Position numbers and translations under genes: made by a program
Assembly (NCBI GenBank): GCA_019321725.1
Contig: CM033110.1
Location: 20,639,278 to 20,703,277 of the forward strand
From: Paulownia fortunei
Taxonomy: Eukaryota > Streptophyta > Magnoliopsida > Lamiales > Paulowniaceae
Direction of reading: 5' to 3'
DNA length: 64,000 nucleotides
Shown here: positions 1-11,321 of the stretch, one piece after another
Layout of the letters: the number at the start of each line of letters is the position of its first letter
Position numbering within the stretch: the first letter of the stretch is position 1
Notes under the pieces: generated by a model
Database searches by the model: none
Told to the model about the DNA's origin: nothing
Seen by the model: only the letters and a program-made list of their open reading frames with translations

Positions 1-3000
1 GCTAATATCCATTCCCCATTACTGTTTCTCACCTTCAATAATTCAAAAGACTTGGTTAACCAATATTCGGACAGGAATACCTAATGCCCTAATGAATAAC
101 CCAAGAAGAGGGAGAACTTGTTTTTGAAGAAGAAAATTTAAGTGATCCTTAGCAACAACATAGGCAAGAATGAGGAAGAGAGGGGCATACCTGCAGTGCA
201 GTTATATCATCATCCTGATTAACTAGTGTCAGTAAACCTGCAAAAAGAAGCGAAAGATCAAAACTGTATATTAACAAAAGCATCAGGGGATAGACATTTA
301 ATGACTAAAAACAGTACCATAGTCAGTGTGAGCTCCACTGGATTTATTCAAGTGACAGAGATGGGCAATGCAGAAGCACAGAAACATCACGTATTAGAGG
401 TAGGGAAATCAAAGAAGACAAAAGTAAATAGCAGAACGACGACTTACCATCCAACATCGTTTTTCACCTCCGGCATTTCCTTGCCATTAGCATGGCAGAC
501 AACAGGATATCCAATCACACGAAGCACCCAAAATGGGTCACCAGCTCTATTCCCTTCAAAAGCGTCCATTGGTCCACCCAATGCTAAAGCTATCCCCCTC
601 ATTATCTTTCTAGACAGATCTATAATCATGCAATTTATTCTTTATTAAAGATTGTAGACACAAAACAGATTTCAAGAAGTATCAAACTTTATTAATAAAG
701 CACCTGTGCAAAGATTGACATAATCCTCCATTAAATTTTTAAAACTTGGAGGATCACTTGGCCTGAAAATAGTAAAAATTTCAGCAAGCACATAGAAAAT
801 AAGCTTCTCTTACATCAATGAGTCCCATAAATAATTAAATTAAACAGGCAAATCAGAAGCTATTCTGATTTAGTCCCATAATCTAGTATGTAAATAATAG
901 AGTAAGCAAAAAAACGGTGAAAACTTGATACTTAATCATAAACAAACTTTTCCTTTTCCCTTTTATGGGAGGCATGGTGCTTGGTTCCCCCCGGGCTTGT
1001 CTGAAGTACATTAATGAAATTTTTAAACAGCAATGGCGATGTCTACAATTGCACACTAATTTAAAAGCTTTACTGTAAATTAACGTAATATGCATAGATT
1101 ATGCATAACTTCTGCAATTTTGGCATGCAAATATATATGATTGATGTTCTCAAGCCACCATTCTTCAAAAAAAAGTAATTAAGAAAAAATGGAATTATTT
1201 GTTGAACACCCTGAACTAACTTAACCTTGAACAATAAATTCCATTAGGTCAGAAATATGAGATTAAATTCATTCACTTGGAGTTCATTTTAAAAAGGCAA
1301 GGGGGGTAAAGGGACCCTTTTATGTAAAAATGATAACATGAGATCGATGTCAAACTCCTTGCCTAGGCACAAGAGTATTTACTTAAATAAAAAATGCCAG
1401 AAAATGCAATACTGTCTGACTAGTTAAATTCAAATTCATACCATTCATTACATCCTTCCATAGCTTCACCAAGACCTCCATACATTCCTGGTTTTACTTC
1501 TCTGTAGCACTGTTTTGCAGAATTAGTAATTACAAATTATACAAGAACAAGCATATATATAATTACATCTTTTGCATGTATGCATGCATATATAAATGTC
1601 TATACAGATGTTTGTATGTACATAGGGATGCATTCGTGTATTTGATGTATGTATATATTTTGCCCGTTTCTTAGACCTGGCCACAATAATTTCAATCGTA
1701 GTCTGTCCAGAAGGACTATGGCAGAATATCTACATCAATCTGTAATATATTTTCAACGTAAAAAGCAGGACTTTTGACATATATTGAGGAGTAAATATCG
1801 GTACTGAGGAGCACAAGCAACACCATGGTAGAAAAATCAACTCATGTTGATAGCCATCAATAACAACATGGTCAACAGCTCGTATTGATAGTGAAGATGG
1901 AAGAAACCAAGATTCCTCATTGCATTCCAAATAGCATAAGAATTTTTTTATTAAAATCGGAAACAGAACTACTTTGCTTGGTGATGACTGCTTAGAGCAA
2001 TGCAAGTACTTTAGTGTGCTGTCTCCCATACTTATCCTCAACAATAGCTTTAGTGAACAGGATATTAGCAGCAACCTCTGTCACTATGAGTTGTGTGGTC
2101 CCAAGAGATTGATTTTATCATCTTTTACCTTTCTTAGTGGCATCAATTACAGGTTCTCAGAAAGTAGCATGTACATAATGTCGTTACTATTTAGACTTTG
2201 GAATTAAGGTGCCATTCCCTAACGGGATTGTCCATGTGTATTTATACATGAAATAGTTACAAAAACCTCTCAAATTGATATGCAGTTACGACAGGTCTAC
2301 ATCATATTATCTAGTTGATCCACCAATCGAAATTTCAACCAAGCAGCACTAATTAATTATGAAATGTGTAAAACCGAGCCACCTAACAATGGAACAATCA
2401 ACCAAGCAGAACTAATTAATTATGAAATGTGTAGAATCTCAACCTACATCAATAGCTTCATGCATGTCAGGTATGCCTTTTGTTATGTTCTCACCGACTC
2501 GTTGATATCCTCTGCATTCAATAGCATTTTCAGTAACAAATTATATCAATGACAAGAGACTCAGCCATTAATCAAAAAAAAAATGAAGTAAAATTTTATT
2601 ACATGCTGCAAACCTGTATCCAGTTGCCGCAGAGAGTTTTATTTTGAGCTTCTCCTCATATGGCAAGTGGAAAAACTGGCGCGATATACTTCTAATTTCT
2701 TTAACAAGAGAATCTGGAATACCGTGGCCCTTCTGAAGAACAGTTATTCACCACCATAAGCAAAAAGAGCAAAGAAAACACACAAACATTGCGAACTTGG
2801 AATGACTGTTACATAGCATCCATACTAGAAAATCAGTATTGAGAAGTTCAAAACGAAGCATAAAGATCAAGTACTATAGGAAAAAATTCAAAACATTGTT
2901 TCATTTGATTAGAAAACAAGAAGATAAGAAAAAATTACCACATAAAAGAACCCAGCTTCTCTACAAGCCTGATCCAATTGTCGAACAACTTCCGCCACGC

Positions 3001-3273
3001 CTTTATCTTGGGCCAAGTTTGGATCATCCCACTTCTCCACTAGTGGACTGATATCTTTCATATATGTGAAAACAAGTGAAGAAACGAAACATTCTTGAAT
3101 AAGTTCTTTAAGAAGCCCATCTACACGTTAGTAGAAATTGTCCAATTTTCTTCAATTCACAAAAAAGGAAAATTACAAGAAATACTTATGAAAGAACCTC
3201 AGAATAAGTATTTAGGAGTGAAGGAAACCTGGAAGATACCTACTAAAGGGATGGATTTGAAATCGGTAGCCAT
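1..3273 (-). CDS. 2-oxoglutarate/Fe(II)-dependent dioxygenase, 3' end missing
   Basis: Soluble oxidoreductase of the 2OG-Fe(II) oxygenase superfamily (plant group like Arabidopsis At3g50210 by recollection); the substrate cannot be told from sequence. I read ten exons on the minus strand: 3240-3273 (start codon at 3273), 2939-3054, 2614-2732, 2448-2511, 1442-1509, 704-762, 448-619, 318-337, 191-237 and 1-32 (cut by the window edge). All introns are GT-AG and the phase is continuous for 243 complete codons. The protein begins [20 protein letters not shown], followed by [28 protein letters not shown] and [12 protein letters not shown]. The iron-binding HxD lies in GAHTDYG (His214, Asp216). The second His and the 2OG-binding Arg would lie off the left edge. 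The family is usually about 330 aa, so roughly a quarter is missing. Exon 8 is only 20 nt. No frameshift or stop seen. Family certain; substrate unknown. Confidence 0.92.
2335..2433. repeat. Direct repeat in dioxygenase intron 4
   Basis: Two copies of a roughly 36-nt unit (about 2335-2371 and 2398-2433, offset 63) sharing ccaagcag, ctaattaattatgaaatgtg and flanking bases. The second copy ends about 14 nt inside the intron from the exon 4 donor site. It looks like a local tandem duplication; no function is implied. Confidence 0.75.
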
Positions 3274-4332
3274 GGCGTCGGTTCTGAGCTCTCTCTTGTG
3301 TTTCTTTTCGGGCTGGCGAAAGATGATGCAAATGATTCCAGATATTCCAATAGATATACATATTTAAAATCATAGGAGATTCCTGTGGTAAGTGGGCCTG
3401 ATTATTTTAATCTCTTGAGCAGGCTTCTTTAACAATTTATAATGGAGGCTAAATTTGGGCCCAAATAGTATGATTTCTGGACCAGGCTTGGGCCGGGATC
3501 TGCCAGTATGGTTGACCAAAATAAGTGCTGTTATTGGCGAAACAAAATTTACTATTATTACCCCTAATTCTAGCCAAACAAGGAATTACCTGATTGAATA
3601 ATTTCCTTTATTTTTCTTAAAATTGATAATCTCTAGTTATTTTTCTTACAAGACAAATTGGGTTAAATATTGTTTCCCCCCCCCAAAAAAAAGGGCTGAT
3701 CTTATCCATTATGTAGTGGGAGTGTAAGGTAGGTATACCAACCAAAGAACTCTTGCCTTTTATTCCTATCTGTATGGTTTCTGTTCCACTTTTTTTATGG
3801 ATATGTTATTAAATATAATTTATATTATATACATATATCATAAATTTAAATAATAGAATATAAGTGGAATAATAAAAATCGAAGTGAGAAATTCAAATTC
3901 CATAATTAAGAATCCAATAGAAAAATGAAGATTCCACTGACCAACTGTACTGTTTGTGAGATTAGGTTTATCCAATTATTCAGGCCCTTTTTGCCATATC
4001 ATCGTACATTTCCCGTTTCCGTAAACGTTCTACTAAAGCACAAAACTCAAGTACAGCCTCTCACCATTGACCTATGTTTCAAGTTACAGAAATCAAAGCA
4101 ACTACTCTATGACAATAAATAAAATTGAATTCAAGAATGTAAACGATTGAAGAAGTGACAAAACAATTCCTTTACGTCCAAAGAAATTACAATGTTACAT
4201 AAAATGCCAAAACAAAAGAATTATTTTTACATCAAAAAAGGCCAAAATTAATTAATTTATCAAATTTCACCTCTTCATAATTGCAGCTGGGACAATTGAT
4301 TATTTAAGAAACATTCGTGGAAAAATAATTAA
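3274..4332. other. Spacer between dioxygenase and IRX15-like gene
   Basis: About 1 kb between two minus-strand genes. It should hold the 5' leader and promoter of the dioxygenase (beside 3273) and the 3' UTR of the IRX15-like gene (beside 4333). It is AT-rich, with a short C run joined to an A run near 3677-3693. Open frames here are short and resemble no family I know. No RNA gene or transposon seen. Confidence 0.6.
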
Positions 4333-5256
4333 TTACGATGAAGATGAAGGTGATGATGATGAAGAATGGCGGCAGAACTGAGAAGGGTTGCCATCCATTC
4401 TCTCCAAAACAAAATGGCCCATCATATCTTTCGCCTTCACCAGATTTTCCCTGCACAGAAACTCATCACTCGTCACTCTATCCACCTTCATATTGAAATC
4501 ATGCACGAACACATGCGTCTTCGGGTTGCCCCCTTTTTTGCTTCTGGCCAGCACGGCGGAGGTGAAGATTGCCGCCATCCTGCCCGGCGCCTCCGGCCAG
4601 TACCCCCGCGGCCCATCCACCAATATCACATCCCAATCCACTTCGTACAGTTGGTTCGGCAAATCGTTCAACCCCAGCTTGCATTCCGAGAATAAGAGAT
4701 TCTGCACCGGCCGACACTCGTTGCGCATCTGCTCCTTCACCGCGGCTATCAGCTCCGGCATTTCAATCAGTTTCGTGGAATAATGCACATCGTAGGCCTC
4801 GATTTCCGGGTACTTTTCTTCGAAATAGGCGGCATAGTAGCGGTTTTCGTCGATGAAAACGGTTCTTCCGTTGTGGTTGAGGGCTTTCCAGAGTAGGGCT
4901 TCGTGGGTGAGGCCGAAGATTAGGAAGTTGCATGCCTGCGAGCATTGCCGGAGGGCGTCGGAGATCTGTTTGATGTCCGTGTAAGACATTCGGTCGGTGT
5001 TGTTGGAGCTGGAGGCATAGTGGACGAGGGCCCTGACCACGGCCTTTGACAAGGGGGGACTGGTGGCGGTGATGGCGGCTGCGACTGTGGCAGTGGTGGT
5101 GGAGATGGATTCCCGGGTGTAGATTAGGGTGAGGAGGAAGGCTAGAGTTAGGAAGGAGATGAAGGCAAGTAGCCATAGGCGGTTGGAGCTTCCTTGTTTT
5201 TGGATGTAAGGGTGGAGAAGTATAAGCTTTGTGCTGTTGCTAAGATTGTTCTTCAT
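4333..5256 (-). CDS. IRX15-L: IRX15/IRX15-LIKE protein (DUF579), xylan biosynthesis
   Basis: Golgi type II membrane protein of the DUF579 family, needed for normal glucuronoxylan in secondary cell walls. Relatives GXM1-3 methylate glucuronic acid side chains; IRX15 and IRX15-L themselves have no proven activity. The gene is one exon of 307 codons plus stop. The N-terminus MKNNLSNSTKLILLHPYIQK is typical of the family. A membrane anchor spans about residues 27-46, followed by a Thr/Ala-rich stem. The DUF579 domain has FLIFGLTHEALLWKALN, TVFIDENRYYAAYFEEKYPE, a central ILVDGPRGYWPEAPGRM and HVFVHDFNMKVDRVTSDEFL. The C-terminus is a Ser run (about 297-307) encoded by a tandem trinucleotide tract, probably length-variable. 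The start is fixed by the conserved N-terminus. Overlapping frames on both strands are shadows of this GC-richer exon. IRX15 and IRX15-L cannot be separated by eye. Confidence 0.95.
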   Translation of the reverse strand: MKNNLSNSTKLILLHPYIQKQGSSNRLWLLAFISFLTLAFLLTLIYTRESISTTTATVAAAITATSPPLSKAVVRALVHYASSSNNTDRMSYTDIKQISDALRQCSQACNFLIFGLTHEALLWKALNHNGRTVFIDENRYYAAYFEEKYPEIEAYDVHYSTKLIEMPELIAAVKEQMRNECRPVQNLLFSECKLGLNDLPNQLYEVDWDVILVDGPRGYWPEAPGRMAAIFTSAVLARSKKGGNPKTHVFVHDFNMKVDRVTSDEFLCRENLVKAKDMMGHFVLERMDGNPSQFCRHSSSSSPSSSS

Positions 5257-5448
5257 CTTCTCTCTTTCAGAGGAGAATTTTTTTTTTCAAGATTTTTGGT
5301 ATTATGAGGATTTGGAGGGAGAAGGCCTATTTTAAAGACGTTTAGGTTCATGAAGACGACGTTACGTTTCCACACCAATCTATTATTGTGAAAATTCAAT
5401 ATCAAGTAATAGTTTATTAACGTTATTTTTGTAGTAGAAGTAGTAGAT

Positions 5449-5552
5449 GCTCGATCCTGTAATTGATATTAGAATGAAAGTTATAGTTTTGATATTGAGC
5501 AACTTTTTTGTGGAAGACGCTCGATACTATAATTGATATTACAATGAAAGTT
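5449..5552. repeat. Tandem duplication upstream of IRX15-like gene
   Basis: A 34-nt unit occurs at 5449-5482 and 5519-5552 (offset 70). The copies differ at a few positions; the shared core includes gctcgat and taattgatatta. It lies about 190-300 bp upstream of the IRX15-like start codon, within promoter distance. No known xylan-gene regulatory site was recognised in the unit. Confidence 0.75.
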
Positions 5553-7537
5553 TTGGCATGATCACATGGCAATTATTGAATTACACGATAAAAAAATAAT
5601 TATTTTTATAGTGAAGTTACAATTTGAACATAACATTTGGACTGTTATTCGATTTAAAGTTTAAGTTGAACTATTGGTAACAATTATAGTGTTAGTCCTA
5701 CAACTTGATTAAGGATAATTCTAAGAGTATATTTAAAATTATATTTTATACACAATGTTAATGAATTATATGACATATAAAATTGAATTAGAAGATCAAA
5801 ATTATAGTAAACTCGTGCAACTCTTCTTTTTCTTTTTCAATTGATTTTGACCCTTTATAGTTCTCATCTTATTGGCAATGATTTTTCTAGTTTTATCAAC
5901 TTTTGATCAACTAATGAAAATATAATTTGAAAAGAAGATTATATAATTTTCCCATTTTTTTGAGGTGGGTGGTTCGGTGGTGGAAGGGAGGGGTGGTTGG
6001 AAGGGAGCCGGTGGAGCAGAGTGATTGATACGGTTGCAGCGACCCAGTAACTAATTACAAGCCAAAAGTCGCTTTTCCTTGTTCATTCCATCTTCATTTC
6101 TCAAAGCAACCCTTTATTATAATAATACACTCCACACACATATATATGTATATATCTAAGCACACACACACACACAGTAGTACACACAGAGGGTTGTTCT
6201 AATGAAGAAGACAAATCAAATCAACTGCTTCGTTTGGCTAGTGAAATTAAATACTGTAGTACGTAAGCGGAATTGCATCATTGCATGAGCTCAAAGAGAT
6301 CAAAATTAGCTAAGGAACAATAATTTTAAAAAGTAAGACTACTAATAACGTTAATACAAAGATGTCATCTAGTATCAATATAAAAATCTGCGCTGCTCGA
6401 TTATTTGATTATTGGTTCTTTGTCCATGAGTTTGCAACGGGTAATAATCGATATAATAATTTTTTTTTATGTCTGTATGCTTTTGGTATTTAATGTTATG
6501 TATATTTTTAGTTTGATTTTATTGCTATACTTTTAGATATTTTACATAACTTATCAAGATCGAATAATTTGATATATGTCATTATAAAGGAGTTAATTTA
6601 GGATGAGACATCATAAATATAGCTTAGTTTAACAAATTTATAAAAAAATATTAATATAGTAGACGATGCATCTAGGGCTACATGCATCTTTTGTCATATT
6701 TGGCAACACTTGTTATTAAATTCATGCCTCAATGCATATATACACACAATAATGTAATGATAAATATCTAATTATACCAAAAAAAATATTTTTTAACGTA
6801 CATTTGGGGTGATCTTTTTTCTCTTTTATTTATTTAATTTTCAGTTGGTGCGAAAAGTGAGTTGAGCTGCATTTATAGTACTTAGGTCATGAAAGTGAGT
6901 ATCGGAAGTTGAAACCACGTACAAATTAACTTATGTTTGTCTCAATTTTCAAAATAAATTTGAGTTTATTTACATGTTAAGTTACATGGTACAAAATTAT
7001 TGACAAATTCTTGCAGATCTCTTTTTAGCCACTTTAATTCCAAAGTTCAACTGGGCTGTCATCGTTTTTGGTACATATATATCTAAAATTAACCTAACTG
7101 GGGCCCAAATCTTGTTTGCAGTTTCAACCAAATGCAACAAAAAAAAAAAAAGTGAACATAGTTTTTCTCTAAACCGTGGGTACATAACAATTGAATTTCA
7201 ATAATTGAAATACTGTCCTATAATTTCTTCCCAAAAGCTCTTGGAAGAATTTCAGTTCAAAATTATTTTCAGAATGAAACTGTATAAATACATTTTGACG
7301 TGGGTACGAACAAATTAATGTGAATAGGAAGTCCTGATTATATCATATTCCAATATAGAAGACTTAAATTTTATTTATTGAAAAAGTTAGGTTCTTATTG
7401 GAAAAAAAAAGGCTATAAATATTTTGTTCGAGTGGTATAGTGTCCGACTAATACCCAAAGATATACACAATGGTTATTATAAAATTCAATAAGGAAAAGA
7501 AAAAAATAGAAAGGGTGTGGATTTTTATATTTTTATT

Positions 7538-7570
7538 TATATATATATATATACACACACACATATATAT
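7538..7570. repeat. Compound TA/CA microsatellite
   Basis: An alternating TA run is followed directly by a CA run and then TA again. It lies in spacer DNA and is probably length-polymorphic. Confidence 0.85.
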
Positions 7571-10500
7571 TTACTTTTAAAAGAAGATGAAAACGCATCA
7601 AGTCACTAGGAGCCAGAAGAACTAATCTTTATTTCTAAGAAAAGTTTAAAGCATTCACTACCTTTATAAAGTTCAAATCAAGTAGAACGCAATACTACTT
7701 TGTCAAAGGGATGAATCATTTTCCAAAAAGCAGTTTGCAGAAATAAATTATAATTGAAAAGGCAGCAACTTTGCTCATATTTCCAATTGCTTTATGTCAT
7801 CTTTTGTGGAGGGAAAAAAGAACAATAACGCTTAAAGTGTATATAAATTCTTTAATATTCTATTTTAATTTTAAACTATTAAGTGTATCAATTCAACACC
7901 TAAACTCACTGAAATTTACCAAAATAGAGCCTTATCATCAATACACATCAATTAATTTAAGGTTAAATTTGTTAGTTCAATTTTTTTATTTTAATTGATA
8001 TTTCATTTCATATTCTGATATTATCAATACACATCAAATATATAAAATGATACTCGAATTGCAAATTTGCACCATTAATAGTTTAAGATCTAGAAAAAGA
8101 TTAAGTGCTGAAAACAAAATTATGTGGTGCCTTTTTTCTTGATATAAAAATTCCATTTTCATGTAAAAAACTAAAAAAGACGGGCATTTCCAGAAGATGC
8201 TTCAAAAAGCCTCTTGTATCTTTTAAGTTTTACCCTAATTAAATAGCAGTCTGATGAACATATAGGGAAATTAATCAAGAGATATTGAAGTCTGAAATCT
8301 CCACCATGCCTTCAAAAATAAGCATTACCCAGCCACTTCAACTACCTTCACCATGACTTGCAATCATTTTTATTTATTATTTTTTTTTGGGTTCTAAAAA
8401 TTGTTTACCATGTTTAATGTACTGATCAATCAACCTCATTTAAGCTGTCTCAATGAATTTGTTCAATATAATAAAGTGTGTGCAACTACGACTTGTTGAT
8501 TATCTTGTATGCTTCTTCACCAAAACACAGCTTCTAGAGTTCTAAAAAGTTGAGAATTAAAATAGACTTTTGAGTGGCAAGCGATTCGATAACAAAAACA
8601 TCTAACGAAAAGAGTTTACGGAGAATCAGTAATTGATGATTCCTCCTTATGTTATCACCAATGATGTTTTTTCTTCATCTTATGATGTGTAAACTAACAA
8701 AATGGGTAATTGTACTGGAAAGTAAACACCAAATGTTTGCAAGATTACTGGCTAATATATGTAATTTAACAATCTAATAATTATTTGTCTTGGTTATTTT
8801 AATTCAAAAAATGCATACAAAAGATTCTTAAGTGTTGCCCGCCCCCTAAAAAAAAATAAAAATAAAAATAAAAATAAAATGAAAAACTGAGAAAGGTTTT
8901 CTCTATCTAAAAATCCATTTGGAGTCATTTGGGGAATATTTTTTTTCTCTAAAATATATTTGGCAAATGTTGTTTTGCAAAAATATATTTTTATTTTTTT
9001 AAAATACTTATTGATTATTATTTAAATTAAATAATTATATGTTCTATATTCCCATTAACATAACAAAATAATATTAATAAAATATTTATAATTAAAAATA
9101 TATTTCAAAATACAACACATTATTTTTTTAATAAAATATCGAAATATATTTTTATTGTCACACACTTTTTTTAATTCCACTATCAAAAACACATTATCTT
9201 AAAATGTTTTTCTCAAAGCTATAAATAACATTAAACAATTATTACCATACTGAATTTTATTGTCACCATCAAAGTATGAATAATTGAGTTGTTAGATTCA
9301 ACGTATCAATTTTTCTTATCATCAAGCAATTAATTAATTTTTTTTTTGGGATAGAAAGGAATTTTTTTTAATTTGTAGTCATTTTATACTATGCCATAAG
9401 AAAAATTCGATGCAAGAGCAGGAATTTGGAATGCTAGTATAAAAAAAGTAATTGTTGTGGTCAACTTGCTTCCTTCAAGGCCTTTCTTCTATTTTTGAGT
9501 TCAAAAATGGGCATTTGCTGAATTAAACCTTTGTCGTGGGTAGAATTAGAAATTTTGAAAAACAGAAGATGCAGGAAAATGGGGAAAAGGATTGAGTAGG
9601 GGATGGGATGGTCTACCTCATAGAGCTCACATGACTGATTTCGCCCGCCAATCAAAATTCGCCAAGTACTATTAACAGAACCTACATAGTTCCCTACTTC
9701 CTGCCAATTCAGATTCAAAATCCAATGATAAGAGCTCTAGTTAACAGAGAAGCTAAACGCTCAGTTTGATTTTGTTTCCATTTCTATCTCATTTTAATGA
9801 TCAGAAAATAAATAATGAGATGCCATTTCGAATTGTGCGAAAAATATATATTTGTTTGGTTTAGAATAAGATTAGAAAATATGAGAATATAATTTTAAAT
9901 AAGGTTAAAAATGGTGACGTGTATTTTCAAAATACTTCTAGAATATATGGCAATCAAATGCCTTTTTGCATTTTTTATTTATTCAGAAATATTACTTATC
10001 AATAATTAATAATTTAATTATATTAAATCTTAAATAATTTATGGTCAACCATCAATGACTAAAAATGGAAACAACTATACACTATAGTAGAATTTAAACT
10101 CAAAATCCAATAAATTTTAAAAATTTATGTTGATCATTTCACTTAAATTTTGTTGGCTTTGTCTATGAGATAATTTTAATGCCGCATATTTTTCCTGTTT
10201 GCAATCAATTTCTCTACAGCAACTGCTGCTTTAACTAATTATTCGGCCTTTCTAAGTGTAATTTCCATATTATGTAAAATGAAAAATAGCCTGAGTTTGC
10301 AAGTATGAGGGTAAATGGGCTTCAAAGAAGGACAATTCCTGCAAACTCTATTTTTGTCTTTTTAATTATTTAAAACAATAAAAATGTATTTATTTTACTT
10401 ATTTTATTATTATTATTATTTATTTTTATACCTATAACCATCAATTCTAAACCTAAACAGTTATTTAGTCAAAATTTATTACTTGATATGATATTTTACT

Positions 10501-10866
10501 AATTTAAAGTACTTAAAATTCACTAACTAATTAACTAATAATTTTTTTTTCTATATGGTCCTCAATAAATTATATAATAAATTTTTAACCGACATAATTT
10601 AATTGACCAAATATAATAAAGATAATGAGATTCGTTAATTATTATTCTTACACTAAAATATCATTTCAATCCAAGAAAATTAATATTATTACACTATATC
10701 AAAATATATTTTTATTTTTACATAAAAAATAATACAAAATAAAAAATATACTTGAAAATATTAAAAAAAATTAAAAAAAAAACAAATGAGCCCTTTATTT
10801 CCAACATTTTCATTTTCAAACCCAAAATATTTCTTTACCAACACCATAACACCTTCCCTCACCTCT

Positions 10867-10874
10867 TATAAATA
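10867..10874 (+). promoter_or_regulatory. Putative TATA box of the LRR receptor kinase gene
   Basis: A TATAAATA match about 450 bp before the start codon at 11322. If used, transcription would start near 10900 and give a long leader that becomes C-rich and pyrimidine-rich toward the start codon. Inferred from motif and position only. Confidence 0.4.
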
Positions 10875-11321
10875 CGAGGCATTTTCTTTATATATTTTGG
10901 TGATTTTTAAAAATAAAAATAAAAATAAAAATAAAAAAATAAGAAGAAAGCCCAAAATATTTTCTTGTTCACGCCTTCAAATGAATAACGATCACACTTG
11001 GAACATCAGCAATATCAGTTTGGGAGACATCACGGATTGTTGTAAGAAGACTGCACGACTACCCAAACAAAAACCAATACATTTTTCAAACAACCCTTTC
11101 CACTTTCACGTGACATTTTTGACCCACTGTTCTCTGTCTCAGCCAGCTGCTCCGCAATTCACACCACCACTATATGCCCCCCGCCCAACACCACCCCACA
11201 TTCAGCCCAAATGCCTCCCAATCACAGCCTTACTCGCCGGCCAACCTCCAACTAAAACCACTCATTCTTGAAATAAAGCTTACTCCTTTTAACCTTTTGA
11301 AAACACCCATCAAACCCCACC

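Larger units (their letters stand above)
5257..10785. other. AT-rich spacer between divergent genes
   Basis: About 5.5 kb between the minus-strand IRX15-like gene and the plus-strand receptor kinase, so it should hold both promoters. It is very AT-rich with many A/T runs and short CA or TA repeats near 6163-6177 and 7538-7570. Open frames are short and unlike any known protein. The stretches near 8930-9230 and 9780-10000 have the look of decayed non-autonomous DNA transposons, but I could not define their ends. No RNA gene recognised. Confidence 0.55.

Noticed and set aside
226..648. 140-codon open frame on the plus strand
   Set aside because: It lies opposite exons 7-9 of the dioxygenase, which are fixed by homology and splice phase. 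It resembles no known protein.
4366..4856. Several open frames antisense to or overlapping the IRX15-like gene
   Set aside because: They are shadows of the GC-richer IRX15-like exon; their compositions (Pro/His/Arg-rich) are what antisense reading of that exon gives.
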